64,000 nt of DNA from Bacteroidia bacterium (GTDB lineage: Bacteria > Bacteroidota > Bacteroidia > J057). The stretch is taken from contig JAUIKF010000050.1 of assembly GCA_030430575.1 (NCBI GenBank), positions 1-64,000 on the forward strand, written 5' to 3'. The notes beneath the pieces were generated by a model. That model had not been told where the DNA came from. It ran no database searches and saw only the letters and a list, made by a program, of their open reading frames with translations. Shown here piece by piece: positions 51,944 to 61,055 of the stretch. Positions within the stretch are counted from its first letter, which is position 1. The number at the start of each line of letters is the position of its first letter. A program made the position numbers and the translations under genes.

Positions 51944-53848
51944 TTACCCCTTCCAGCGTACAAACGCTTCCATGGCTTCATACTCGGCGAGGCCGAGGCT
52001 GTCATAGGTCCGGGCAAGTTCGCGGTTACGCGCTTCGGCACGCTGCCAGAACTCACGAGAATCGTGTCCTGGGAAGAGGGGACGGTCCTTTTGAGACTGG
52101 TGCTTGAAGATCGCTCGGCGTTTTTTGAGAAGCTCATCTGGACTAATAGGTACAGCCATTTCGATGTCCTCCACGCCCCACTCTTGCCATGCACCGCGGT
52201 ATAGCCAGACCCAACAATCTTTTACCCATTCTTCTCCTTCAGCTCGCAACTGCTTCACCGCTTCAAAGACGGCAGCCAAGCATACACGGTGTGTGCCATG
52301 AGGATCTGACAAGTCTCCAGCTGCATAGATCTGATGAGGCTTGACTTGTTTGAGGAGCGCTTTTGTGATGTCAATATCTGCTTGCCCCAAAGGGTTTTTG
52401 CGCACCTCACCTGTCTCATAGAACGGTAAATCCTGAAAGTGAATCTGGTCGTCTCTCAACCCCACGTAACGGCTGGCAGCCCGTGCTTCTCCTCGGCGGA
52501 TCAAGCCTTTGATCTTTTGTACATCTGGTGAGTCTACCTGGCCAGGGGCCTTATTGGCAAGGAATTCTTGCACATTCGCATACAAATCGTGATGCTCATC
52601 AGAATCTCCAAGAATTTCACTCAAGTCATAGGCAAAATCCACAAAGCGGAGCGCATCATCATCAAATACAGCGATATTCCCAGAAGTCTGGTAAGCCACA
52701 TGGACGTCATGCCCTTGCTCGACCAATCGCAGGAAGGTTCCACCCATTGAGATGACGTCGTCATCTGGGTGAGGACTGAAAATCACTACGCGTTTGTGGT
52801 GAGGATTGGCGCGCTCTGGGCGCTGGGAGTCATCTGCGTTGGGTTTGCCGCCGGGCCATCCGGTGATCGTATGCTGGAGGCGGTTGAAAATTTCGATATT
52901 GAGGTGATAAATAGAGCCTTTGGCCTGGACCAGACTGGCCATGCCATGCTCTATATAGTCTTCCCTTGTGAGCTTCAAAACAGGCTTCTCGACTGTTCTA
53001 CACAACCATACCACTGCGCGCTTGATCATGTCATCGTTCCAATCGACATGTTGGACAAGCCACGGCGTTTTGATCCGTGTCAACTCAGCGGCTGCTGCGG
53101 TATCGAGAATCGTCTCTACGTTGCGGTGTTCTTGGAGAAAAGAGGCGGGCACCTGATCGGAGACTTCGCCTTCAATGGCGCGCTTGATGATAGGTGCTTT
53201 GCCTTCTCCCCAAGCCATGAGGAAGATTTTTTTAGCTTGAAAAATAGACCCTACTCCCATGGTAATGGCCCTGGTCGGCACATTTTCCTCTCCAAAGAAG
53301 TCACTAGCTGCATCGATACGCGTGACACTGTCCAGTGCGATCAGGCGAGTAGGGGAGTTGATGGTAGATCCTGGTTCATTGAATCCAATATGGCCTGTTC
53401 GGCCAATGCCTAGGAGCTGGATGTCCAATCCTCCCATATCCATGATTTTGCTTTCATATGCCTGACAGTAAGCATGTACCTCTTCCTCAGAGACTTGCCC
53501 ATCGGGTATGTGGATATTGGCAGGATCAATGTCTACATGATCAAATAAATGCTCCTTCATAAACCGGACATAGCTTTGGAGCGAAGTAGGCTCCATGGGA
53601 TAATACTCATCCAGATTGAAGGTCACCACATTCTTGAAGCTCAGCCCTTCTTCCTGGTGCATGCGTACCAGTTCGGCATAGACACGTGTAGGGGTAGAGC
53701 CTGTAGCGAGGCCCAAGACAGCTGGCTGGCCCTCCGCTTGGCGGGAGCGAATCAGCGCTGCGATGGATTGGGCTACTTTGACAGATGCCTCTGAAGCATC
53801 GGCATAGATGTGGGTGGGGATTTTTTCAAAGCGAACACTCGTAGTCAT
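51944..53848 (-). CDS. nagB: Glucosamine-6-phosphate deaminase fused to a PIG-L/LmbE-type deacetylase-like domain
   Basis: The product is 634 aa from the Met at 53848 (supported by the promoter upstream; the frame opens at 53977). The N-terminal half is NagB: LGLATGSTPT (44-53), catalytic Asp80-Glu81 in NLDEYY, His153 in GIGRTGHIGFNEPGS, then RTV and PASFLQEHR blocks. It converts glucosamine-6-phosphate to fructose-6-phosphate and ammonia. The C-terminal half is a PIG-L/LmbE-like domain with SPHPDDD (358-364) and DPHGTHR, metal ligands of deacetylases. The fusion is common in Bacteroidota and suggests coupled deacetylation and deamination, though the substrate of the second domain is not shown. 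Confidence 0.92.
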   Translation of the reverse strand: MTTSVRFEKIPTHIYADASEASVKVAQSIAALIRSRQAEGQPAVLGLATGSTPTRVYAELVRMHQEEGLSFKNVVTFNLDEYYPMEPTSLQSYVRFMKEHLFDHVDIDPANIHIPDGQVSEEEVHAYCQAYESKIMDMGGLDIQLLGIGRTGHIGFNEPGSTINSPTRLIALDSVTRIDAASDFFGEENVPTRAITMGVGSIFQAKKIFLMAWGEGKAPIIKRAIEGEVSDQVPASFLQEHRNVETILDTAAAAELTRIKTPWLVQHVDWNDDMIKRAVVWLCRTVEKPVLKLTREDYIEHGMASLVQAKGSIYHLNIEIFNRLQHTITGWPGGKPNADDSQRPERANPHHKRVVIFSPHPDDDVISMGGTFLRLVEQGHDVHVAYQTSGNIAVFDDDALRFVDFAYDLSEILGDSDEHHDLYANVQEFLANKAPGQVDSPDVQKIKGLIRRGEARAASRYVGLRDDQIHFQDLPFYETGEVRKNPLGQADIDITKALLKQVKPHQIYAAGDLSDPHGTHRVCLAAVFEAVKQLRAEGEEWVKDCWVWLYRGAWQEWGVEDIEMAVPISPDELLKKRRAIFKHQSQKDRPLFPGHDSREFWQRAEARNRELARTYDSLGLAEYEAMEAFVRWKG

Positions 53849-53868
53849 AATTTGCGTTTTGAGTAATC

Positions 53869-53880
53869 TAAATCGATTTA
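53869..53880. promoter_or_regulatory. LacI-type operator candidate at nagB
   Basis: TAAATCGATTTA is a perfect 12-bp palindrome with the central CG typical of LacI-family operators. It lies between the predicted transcription start and the nagB start codon. The regulator is not encoded in the window. Confidence 0.5.
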
Positions 53881-53893
53881 AATATCCGAGCTG

Positions 53894-53924
53894 CAAAGGT
53901 AAACACCCTAATGGTGAAAGCAAA
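53894..53924 (-). promoter_or_regulatory. Bacteroidota-type promoter of nagB
   Basis: On the minus strand TTTG (53921-53924) is followed by exactly 19 nt and TACCTTTG (53894-53901), a full match to TAnnTTTG. It sits 46-76 bp before the nagB ATG at 53848 and decides that start. Confidence 0.8.
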
Positions 53925-54037
53925 ATTTCCGTCTCTGGTGAGACATTTTGGTTCCACTTTTGTCTATATATTAGCATTTGGTAAGGGAATGAAGTGGATA
54001 AATGCTGAATTCCTGAAACAATCGTCTTAAAAATTTG

Positions 54038-54045
54038 TAATTTTG
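54038..54045 (+). promoter_or_regulatory. -7 element of the thioredoxin-like gene
   Basis: TAATTTTG matches TAnnTTTG and lies 44 bp before the ATG at 54090. No -33 element is clear at the expected distance. Confidence 0.4.
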
Positions 54046-54089
54046 TTCATCCATCCAATTGTCATTTGATAAGAAAAAATAGAAATCTC

Positions 54090-54686
54090 ATGAATAAGAA
54101 AATCATTTTTGCTACCCTTTTCATCGCTCTCGCTATTGTTGTGTCCTATGGCTTTATCTCTAAGACTGATGCTAAGCCAGAAAACGCTGATGCTGTGACC
54201 GCCACAGAAACTTCAGAAGCCACTGAAGGGATCAACTGGATCACAATGGAAGAAGCTGAGAGAGTTTCTAAACTGGATGATAAGAAGATCATTGTGGACG
54301 TCTATACAGATTGGTGTGGATGGTGTAAAAGGCTAGATGCTGACACGTATAGCAAGGCCGAAGTCATCGAATATATCAATGAAAACTACCATGCAGTGAA
54401 GTTCAATGCAGAGCAAAAAGAGCCCATCACTCTTGGTGGCCGCACTTACAAGTTTGTAGCTCAAGGTCGTAGAGGCTACCATGAATTAGCTGCCCAGATG
54501 CTGAATGGCCGCCTCTCTTACCCACAGACGGTATTTTTTGACGACAAACTCACCATCATCACAGCCGTACCTGGCTATCGCAAGGCGCCTGAAATGATGG
54601 GATTTTTGACGTACTTCAATGAAAATATCTATAAGACAAATCCCAATGCGCAGGAGTATGTGAATAATTATATGAAAGGGAGGTAA
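54090..54686 (+). CDS. Exported thioredoxin-fold protein (WCGWC)
   Basis: The product is 198 aa from the ATG at 54090, which gives a signal or membrane anchor (MNKKIIFATLFIALAIVVSYGF). A DUF255/thioredoxin-like domain has YTDWCGWCKRLDADTY (the CxxC is CGWC) and the later cis-Pro-region pattern SYPQTVFFDD. The protein should act on disulphides or thiols outside the cytoplasm. The gene is alone, bounded by a strong terminator. Confidence 0.8.
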   Translation: MNKKIIFATLFIALAIVVSYGFISKTDAKPENADAVTATETSEATEGINWITMEEAERVSKLDDKKIIVDVYTDWCGWCKRLDADTYSKAEVIEYINENYHAVKFNAEQKEPITLGGRTYKFVAQGRRGYHELAAQMLNGRLSYPQTVFFDDKLTIITAVPGYRKAPEMMGFLTYFNENIYKTNPNAQEYVNNYMKGR

Positions 54687-54732
54687 AGGGAAATTATTAA
54701 TTGAGTGATTATTGATTAATTGTCATTTGATG

Positions 54733-54770
54733 AAAAAACGAGGCGGGAAGCATTTCCCGCCTCGTTTTTT
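54733..54770. terminator. Bidirectional terminator after the thioredoxin-like gene
   Basis: AAAAAACGAGGCGGGAA, GCAT loop, TTCCCGCCTCGTTTTTT: a perfect 17-bp stem with A- and T-runs. Confidence 0.9.
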
Positions 54771-54866
54771 CGTTTGGAGAATAAACTTTTGACTCCTTTA
54801 CTGATCTAAAGACTTAGCCATTCTATCCTCCACTCATTCTATCATTCTATCATTTCCCCTATTCCC

Positions 54867-56729
54867 ATGAAAAAACTACCTCTACTTTTTATCCTCTTCT
54901 TTTCCTTCACTTGTGCCTTCGCCCAACTCCTCACCCCAAGAGTGGATTCCATCCCCATGCGTGACAGCAAGAAACTTGCTGCCGACATCTACCAACCGAG
55001 CGGATGCACCCAATGCCCCACCATCCTGATCCAGACGCCCTATAACCGCCAATTTTATCGGTTCAATCTGCCACTCGGCATCCGCAAAGCATTGGATAGC
55101 ATTCCCTACAATATCGTCATCGTAGACTGGCGAGGATTCTGGGGATCAAGAGATGCCAGGGCAACTGGGTCAAATGGAGGAGAAGACGGCTATGACGTGG
55201 TAGAATGGATCGCAGCCCAGAGTTGGTCGGATGGGAAAATAGGGACCTGGGGGCCTTCGGCTCTAGGAAGGGTGCAATACAGCACTGCCCGCAACCAGCC
55301 GCCCCATCTGGTATGTGGGATTCCCGTAGTGGCAGGCCCCCAATTCAATTATTTGGAATACTATCCGGGAGGTGTCTATCGGACAGAATATATGGCCCAA
55401 GTCAGCGCGTTGGGCTTCGGAACGGCGCTGCTCGTGAACCCCAACCCCGTCAAAAACCTGATTTGGGATATATCGGAAAATAGCACCTTTTATCCAGATG
55501 AAATTGCTGTCCCCATGCTGCTAATAGGGGGCTGGTATGACCACAATGTGGGACCTATGGTCGATTTTTTTGAAGGCTTGCAACAGCAGTCTCCTGTCTC
55601 AGGCCACAAGCTCCTCATGGGCCCTTGGACCCATGGTGGTAATGGGCGCTCCCAGCCGGGCTCTTCAGGCCAAGGAGAACTCGCCTACCCCAACGCCGCT
55701 AATTGGAACGATTCTATGGCACGCGCATTTTTTGACTACCACCTCCTCGGCGCAAATAATGGTTGGGACCAGACGCCTGCCGTGACCTATTATCAAATGG
55801 GCGAAAACACCTGGAAAGGGCACTCCAATTGGGACCAGGCTTCTCAGTCAACCGCCTATTATTTGCACCCAGATACAAGCCTTCAACTGGCTATCGCGAC
55901 CAATGGAAGCCTCAGCTTTGACTATGATCCGCATGACCCCTCTCCAACGCTGGGGGGACCGACCTTGCAGTTAGGACAAGTGCAAGGGCCTTATGATCAG
56001 CGGGTTGCGGTGGAAAGTCGTGATGATGCATTAGTATTTAGTACTGATGTGTTGACAAAAGCGGTTGCGGTTCGTGGCAAAATACAGGTGGTCCTGTATG
56101 TATCCACCGATCGTCGGGATACGGATGTGGCGGTTCGCTTGACGGATGTATATCCAGATGGCAGATCTATGCTAGTGAGGGATGGAATCCGCCGATTGCG
56201 GTTCCGCGAAGGGTACCGCGCCGCTGATACGATGCTGGCTGTGCCAGGCCAAGTCTATCGCTTGGAAATCGATTTGGAAGCGGTTGCGCATACCTTTGTT
56301 CCAGGTCATCAACTACGCTTAGTAGTTTCTGGGGCCAATTATCCGCGATTTGATAGCAATTTGAATAATGGTGGAGACATGTACAGCGCAGGCGATACAT
56401 TGGTATCGCATACCACCCTTCACTTCTCCCAAACTGCCCCCTCAAGTATTACCTTGCTTACTGAGCCTTCAGTCAGCATTGAAGACGAAATGGCTTGGCA
56501 ACATGTCCAGATTTTTCCTCAACCCGCCAAAGATCAGCTTTGGATAACGACTCCAGAGCGTATGGAGACCTTAAGCCTCTACGATCTCCAAGGACGTCAG
56601 TTACGCCACCAAAAACCGTCTTCGACGATTTCGATATTGAAAGTCGGCAATTTGCCTCCAGGCGTGTATGTCTTGATGTTGGAAATAGATGGCCGGTGGT
56701 TTTCGAAGAAAGTGGTGATGAGGGAATGA
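54867..56729 (+). CDS. Secreted CocE/NonD-family (S15-like) hydrolase with T9SS tail
   Basis: The 620-aa product has a signal peptide (1-19, ending AFA) and an alpha/beta-hydrolase of the X-Pro dipeptidyl-peptidase/cocaine-esterase type. The nucleophile is Ser131 in GTWGPSALG, the acid Asp225 in GGWYDHN, and His256 in GPWTHGG. A jelly-roll domain (about 370-510) follows as in S15 enzymes. The end has VQIFPQPAKDQLWITT and KKVVMRE, a T9SS sorting domain. Possible substrates are N-terminal X-Pro peptides or esters. The stop is followed by a dispersed repeat. Confidence 0.85.
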   Translation: MKKLPLLFILFFSFTCAFAQLLTPRVDSIPMRDSKKLAADIYQPSGCTQCPTILIQTPYNRQFYRFNLPLGIRKALDSIPYNIVIVDWRGFWGSRDARATGSNGGEDGYDVVEWIAAQSWSDGKIGTWGPSALGRVQYSTARNQPPHLVCGIPVVAGPQFNYLEYYPGGVYRTEYMAQVSALGFGTALLVNPNPVKNLIWDISENSTFYPDEIAVPMLLIGGWYDHNVGPMVDFFEGLQQQSPVSGHKLLMGPWTHGGNGRSQPGSSGQGELAYPNAANWNDSMARAFFDYHLLGANNGWDQTPAVTYYQMGENTWKGHSNWDQASQSTAYYLHPDTSLQLAIATNGSLSFDYDPHDPSPTLGGPTLQLGQVQGPYDQRVAVESRDDALVFSTDVLTKAVAVRGKIQVVLYVSTDRRDTDVAVRLTDVYPDGRSMLVRDGIRRLRFREGYRAADTMLAVPGQVYRLEIDLEAVAHTFVPGHQLRLVVSGANYPRFDSNLNNGGDMYSAGDTLVSHTTLHFSQTAPSSITLLTEPSVSIEDEMAWQHVQIFPQPAKDQLWITTPERMETLSLYDLQGRQLRHQKPSSTISILKVGNLPPGVYVLMLEIDGRWFSKKVVMRE

Positions 56730-56735
56730 TTGCAG

Positions 56736-56838
56736 AATATCGATTGTTTGCCCTGAGCTTAGCCGAAGGGATGAACAAGGATTTTTGAAGGAAAGAAATC
56801 TTTTTATTTCTTAAATCATCAATCCTTGTTCGATATTC
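56736..56838. repeat. GAACAAGGATT element, copy 2, with an inserted CCCTGAGC/CCGAAGGG repeat
   Basis: The start GATTGCAGAATA and the ends GAACAAGGATTTTTGAAGGA and CATCAATCCTTGTTCGATAT match copy 1 (46016-46113, reverse orientation). Between them GCCCTGAGCTTAGCCGAAGG (within 56748-56772) is an insertion absent from copy 1, so the second repeat has jumped into the first. Confidence 0.6.
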
Positions 56839-56860
56839 ATCAATCAATCCGTATTTCTTC

Positions 56861-56884
56861 TAAATTTGCGCATGCGCAAATTTA
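56861..56884. promoter_or_regulatory. 24-bp perfect palindrome centred on the GH20 start codon
   Basis: TAAATTTGCGCATGCGCAAATTTA is perfectly self-complementary, and its central ATG (56872) is the GH20 start. TAAATTTG at its left end also matches the -7 consensus. It could be an operator or an mRNA hairpin that hides the start. Confidence 0.6.
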
Positions 56885-58881
56885 CCCTGTTTTTTACCCT
56901 CCTAAGTATTTTATCCTTGAACCTTCCTGCACAATCTCACCACCTAATGCCTGTCCCTAGGCGTGTGGAATGGCCTGCTGGCCAATTTCGACTAGACAAA
57001 CAATTTACCCTTACGGTCTCTAAATCGGCTCCTGAGAATCTCATCGCTGCTGCCGACCGCTTTATGCGCCGTCTGGATGGCCGTACAGGCCTTTTCCTTT
57101 TGCAAATAGAAAGCGATTTCATCCGAAATGACAATTTGCCCAAAGAAGCCAATCTCGATATTCAGGTCGAGCGGAAGGGAAAATTGGAATTAGGCGAAGA
57201 TGAATCATATCAGCTGAAGGTAGATGCTGATGGGATTACGCTGACTGCTACGACAGATTTTGGGGCCATGCACGGCCTAGAGACCCTCCTCCAGTTATTG
57301 GAGGTGGATGCGGATGGCTATTACTTCCCAGCAGTTCAGATCGAAGATGAACCTCGGTTCCCATGGCGTGGACTGATGATCGATGTGGCGCGCCATTTTG
57401 AACCCATGCACGTCCTCAAGCGCAACTTGGACGCTATGGCTTCGGTCAAACTGAATGTTTTTCATTTCCACCTTACAGAAGATCAAGGGTGGAGATTTGA
57501 GAGTAAAAAATTCCCCAAACTCCATGAGATGGGTTCTGATGGCTTGTATTATACGCAGGACGAAATGCGGGACTTGGTGGCATATGCCGCAGATCGCGGC
57601 ATTCGAGTGGTTCCTGAATTTGACGTGCCTGGGCATTCGACAGCCTTATTGGTGGGATATCCTGAACTGGCCAGCGCGCCAGGCCCCTACACCATCGAGC
57701 GCAAAGCGGGCATCATGGACCCTACGCTGAATCCTACCATTGATGCTACCTACGATCTGTTGGATACCTTATTCAAAGAAGTGACGGACATTTTTCCAGA
57801 TGTCTACTTTCATATTGGCGGAGATGAAAATAATGGCAAACAATGGGATCAAAATGCTGATATTCAGGCATATATGAAGGCGAATAAGATCGCCGACAAT
57901 CATGCCCTCCAGACGGAGTTTAACCGTCGTATCCTCAAGACGCTCACGTCCTACGGCAAGAAGATGATGGGCTGGGATGAGATTCTGCAACCTGATCTCC
58001 CCAAAGACGCAGTCATTCATAGCTGGCGTGGCAAGGAAGCCTTATATGCCGCCGCTAAAGACGGCTATCAAGCGGTCCTTTCTAACGGTTATTACATAGA
58101 CCTCTGCAAGCCTACGGATCATCATTACCTCAATGATCCGCTTCCTGCAAGCATGACAGCAGACCTGACTGCGGATCAGAAGGCACGTATCCTGGGTGGC
58201 GAAGCTACCATGTGGGGAGAATTGGTGACCCCCCTGACCATGGATTCACGCATTTGGCCACGGACTGCGGCGATCGCAGAGCGTCTTTGGTCGCCTGAGT
58301 CAGTGAAGGATGTAGACGATATGTACCGTAGGTTGGGGGTGATCAGCCTTCAATTAGAAGAGCTAGGCTTGCTTCACATCGCATCGCGTGAGATGATCAT
58401 GAGAAAGCTATGTCGGGGACCTCACACGGAACCACTGCGAGTATTGCTAGACGTAGTAGAACCCCTCAAAGGCTATGAGCGAAATCCTGCCAGCAAATTT
58501 TACAAAATGCTCTCTCCCATGAGTTTATTTGCTGATGCTGCAGGCCCAGATGCAGCAGGTGCAAGAATATTTCGCGCACAAGTTCAAGCCTATTTGGCAA
58601 ATCCTACGCCTGAAAACAAAGCTGTGATCCGCGCTCAACTGCTTGCTTGGCGCGACAACCACGCCCAACTCAAGCCAATCATCGATCGGTCTCCGGTCCT
58701 CAAAGAGGTCGAGCAACTCTCCGCGAACCTGGCCCTGATTTCAGGCCTTTCGATAGCGGTCATGGACGAAGTGAGACCCTATGAAGACACCATGGATGCC
58801 GCTTTTGAAGCGGCTAAGGAACAAGGAGGCCGCACCGAACTCATGGTCGTAGATGCTATTCAGGAATTGATCAAGGAATAG
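56872..58881 (+). CDS. Secreted GH20 beta-N-acetylhexosaminidase
   Basis: The product is 669 aa from the ATG at 56872 (signal peptide MRKFTLFFTLLSILSLNLPAQ; the frame opens at a TTG at 56866). A GH20b N-terminal domain is followed by the catalytic barrel from about 160, with RGLMIDVARHF, FHLTEDQGWR, VPEFDVPGH and the catalytic Asp318-Glu319 in HIGGDENNGKQW. HSWRGKEA and the Trp-rich WGELVTPL follow. It releases terminal N-acetylglucosamine or N-acetylgalactosamine. There is no T9SS tail, so it is probably periplasmic. It lies upstream of the amino-sugar activation genes. Confidence 0.93.
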   Translation: MRKFTLFFTLLSILSLNLPAQSHHLMPVPRRVEWPAGQFRLDKQFTLTVSKSAPENLIAAADRFMRRLDGRTGLFLLQIESDFIRNDNLPKEANLDIQVERKGKLELGEDESYQLKVDADGITLTATTDFGAMHGLETLLQLLEVDADGYYFPAVQIEDEPRFPWRGLMIDVARHFEPMHVLKRNLDAMASVKLNVFHFHLTEDQGWRFESKKFPKLHEMGSDGLYYTQDEMRDLVAYAADRGIRVVPEFDVPGHSTALLVGYPELASAPGPYTIERKAGIMDPTLNPTIDATYDLLDTLFKEVTDIFPDVYFHIGGDENNGKQWDQNADIQAYMKANKIADNHALQTEFNRRILKTLTSYGKKMMGWDEILQPDLPKDAVIHSWRGKEALYAAAKDGYQAVLSNGYYIDLCKPTDHHYLNDPLPASMTADLTADQKARILGGEATMWGELVTPLTMDSRIWPRTAAIAERLWSPESVKDVDDMYRRLGVISLQLEELGLLHIASREMIMRKLCRGPHTEPLRVLLDVVEPLKGYERNPASKFYKMLSPMSLFADAAGPDAAGARIFRAQVQAYLANPTPENKAVIRAQLLAWRDNHAQLKPIIDRSPVLKEVEQLSANLALISGLSIAVMDEVRPYEDTMDAAFEAAKEQGGRTELMVVDAIQELIKE

Positions 58882-58926
58882 CGTTCAAATGGTTCAATGA
58901 GGTTCAAGTGGTTCAAAACTAAATTA

Positions 58927-58968
58927 CCCTAAACCCTAAACCCTAAACCCTAAACCCTAAACCCTAAA
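58927..58968. repeat. Six perfect CCCTAAA repeats (plant-telomere-like heptamer)
   Basis: Six head-to-tail CCCTAAA units lie 7 bp before the nucleotidyltransferase start, preceded by GGTTCAA-type repeats (58885-58918). They are prone to slippage. They could alter the 5' leader length and so gene expression. Confidence 0.85.
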
Positions 58969-58975
58969 CCTCCTC

Positions 58976-59881
58976 ATGCCTACCCTCCTCATCATGGCAG
59001 CTGGCATCGGCAGCCGATACCAAGGCTTAAAGCAATTGGATACCTTTGGACCCAATGGAGAACCCTTATTTGCTTATGCCATGTATGATGCTTGGAAAGC
59101 GGGTTTTGACAAAGTGGTCTTTGTCATTCGCAGGGAAATTCGGGAAGAATTTGAGGAAAAAATCATCCTGCTGGTCAAGGGAAAAATGGCGGTTCAATTT
59201 GCCTATCAAGAATTGACCGATATTCCACCTGGGCTTTCTGTTCCTTTAGGGCGAAAAAAGCCTTGGGGGACTGGCCATGCCATCTGGGCGGCGCGTCACA
59301 TCATTCATGAGCCTTTTGCGGTGATTAATGCTGATGACTTCTATGGACGAGGTGCTTATAAGGTAATGGCCGATTTTCTAGCTAAAAAAAGGCCGAATGA
59401 TACGCATTATGCGATGGTCGGATACGAGCTTGCCAGGACCTTGTCGGAATATGGGACTGTCTCACGGGGGATTTGCGAAATAGGAGAGAAGAACATGCTG
59501 CGGTCGATCGTCGAACGAACCAAAATCATGCGAGAGGGAGATCATATCATGTATGAAGAAGCGGATGGCACAATGGGGATTTTGCCGCCTAAAAACCTGG
59601 TCTCTATGAATTTTTGGGGCTTTACTCCCAAAGTATTTGAAGAACTATCCCATATTTTTAGTAGTTTTCTTTCTCAAAATCATCTCACTCAACATGCAGA
59701 GCTGCATATACCTACAGCTATCAATACCATGTTGAATCAAGACCATGTAGGGGTGGATCTTGAAGTGTTAACCGCTGATACCCAATGGTTTGGGGTCACT
59801 TATCAGGCCGATAAAGAATTGGCGAAACGCCATCTCTTAAGGCTTATAGAAAAAGGAGAATATCCTTTTTTATTATGGTAA
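58976..59881 (+). CDS. Sugar-phosphate nucleotidyltransferase
   Basis: The 301-aa protein has the NTP-transferase fold: LLIMAAGIGSRYQGLKQLD (nucleotide loop), NADDFYGRGA (metal-binding Asp pair) and FWGFTPKVF. It joins NTP to a sugar-1-phosphate. The next gene encodes an N-acetylhexosamine-kinase-like protein, so the substrate may be N-acetylhexosamine-1-phosphate; that is inferred from order. It begins right after the CCCTAAA repeats. Confidence 0.85.
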   Translation: MPTLLIMAAGIGSRYQGLKQLDTFGPNGEPLFAYAMYDAWKAGFDKVVFVIRREIREEFEEKIILLVKGKMAVQFAYQELTDIPPGLSVPLGRKKPWGTGHAIWAARHIIHEPFAVINADDFYGRGAYKVMADFLAKKRPNDTHYAMVGYELARTLSEYGTVSRGICEIGEKNMLRSIVERTKIMREGDHIMYEEADGTMGILPPKNLVSMNFWGFTPKVFEELSHIFSSFLSQNHLTQHAELHIPTAINTMLNQDHVGVDLEVLTADTQWFGVTYQADKELAKRHLLRLIEKGEYPFLLW

Positions 59882-59939
59882 AGTGCCCTAATTGATCCAT
59901 CTATTGGGTAAGCTTCAACTTGCTAACTTGTAATTTTCT

Positions 59940-61025
59940 ATGGTAGTTGACCAGGTAATCCACGAATTTAGGCTCCCTTTCAGTCCTATGATCGTTAGTA
60001 ATTTTGGATCGGGACATATCCATGATACCTTTTTACTTAAAGCAAAAGAAGGCCCCGAACATATCCTCCAACGCATCAACCACGAAGTATTCACAGCACC
60101 TCATGCCCTAGGTAAAAATATTTCCATTATCACGAATCACCTACGAAACGCTCTCCAAGCTGCTGAAATAGAGGAATGGGAGCGTCGGTGTATGAAAGTG
60201 ATTCATACAAAAGATGGGTCGGCTGTTTTTCAGGCAGAAAATGGTAGCTTCTGGAGAATGTACGAATGTATTCCACGGGTGAAAAGTTTGGATTTTGTCA
60301 CTCAGCCTGACCAAGCCTTTCAAGCAGCAAAGGCATATGGCCTGTTCCAACGCATGTTGATAGGCCTGTCTGTTGATACGCTCAAGCCTTCCATTCCTCG
60401 TTTTCATGATATCAATCTTCGTTATGACCAACTGGCCTTGGCTGTGCAGGATGGCCCTAAGGGTAGGTTTAACAAAGCTCGTCAAGCTTTGGACATCATC
60501 ACATGGACCAAACGATTAGCAAGTCCTATCACCAAGGCATTGAATGCAGAGGTATTACCTATTCGTGTCACCCATAATGACACCAAACTGAACAATGTCT
60601 TATTAGATGAGACAACAGGCGTAGGTCTATGTGTGATAGACCTTGACACAGTCATGGGAGGGACGATTTTATATGACTTTGGCGATATGATTCGCACTTT
60701 CTGTTGTCCAGTCGAAGAGGATGAGGTGAAAATTGAATTGATACAATTCCAGCTAGATGTATTTGAAGCCATGACAAAAGGGTATCTTTCTGAGGCCAAA
60801 GCATTTTTGGTTCATGAGGAATATCGGCTCTTAGTGAGTAGTGGTCATTATATGACGCTGATTATGGCGATTCGATTTTTGACAGATTATTTAGCTGGAG
60901 ACAAATATTATAAAATCGAATACCCCGAGCATAACCTCGATCGCTGCCGCAACCAATTGATGCTGCTCGAGCAACTATTGGAACACCAAGACCAGATGGA
61001 AATGGTCGTCAAGGGATTGATGTAA
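59940..61025 (+). CDS. N-acetylhexosamine 1-kinase-like (NahK/aminoglycoside phosphotransferase) protein
   Basis: The 361-aa protein has the protein-kinase-like phosphotransferase fold: glycine-rich FGSGHIHDTF (22-31), catalytic-loop VTHNDTKLNNVLLDE (Asp214, Asn219), and CVIDLDTVMGG (Asp234) as the DFG equivalent. It resembles NahK, which phosphorylates GlcNAc/GalNAc at C1. The flanking nucleotidyltransferase and epimerase genes support an amino-sugar salvage pathway leading to a nucleotide sugar. It follows the nucleotidyltransferase gene by 58 bp. Confidence 0.75.
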   Translation: MVVDQVIHEFRLPFSPMIVSNFGSGHIHDTFLLKAKEGPEHILQRINHEVFTAPHALGKNISIITNHLRNALQAAEIEEWERRCMKVIHTKDGSAVFQAENGSFWRMYECIPRVKSLDFVTQPDQAFQAAKAYGLFQRMLIGLSVDTLKPSIPRFHDINLRYDQLALAVQDGPKGRFNKARQALDIITWTKRLASPITKALNAEVLPIRVTHNDTKLNNVLLDETTGVGLCVIDLDTVMGGTILYDFGDMIRTFCCPVEEDEVKIELIQFQLDVFEAMTKGYLSEAKAFLVHEEYRLLVSSGHYMTLIMAIRFLTDYLAGDKYYKIEYPEHNLDRCRNQLMLLEQLLEHQDQMEMVVKGLM

Positions 61026-61055
61026 AGTAAACAGCCGCAAAAACAGAGATTCTCC

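Noticed and set aside
58927-58968. Contaminating eukaryotic telomere sequence
   Set aside because: The array is embedded between bacterial genes in continuous sequence and is only six units long.
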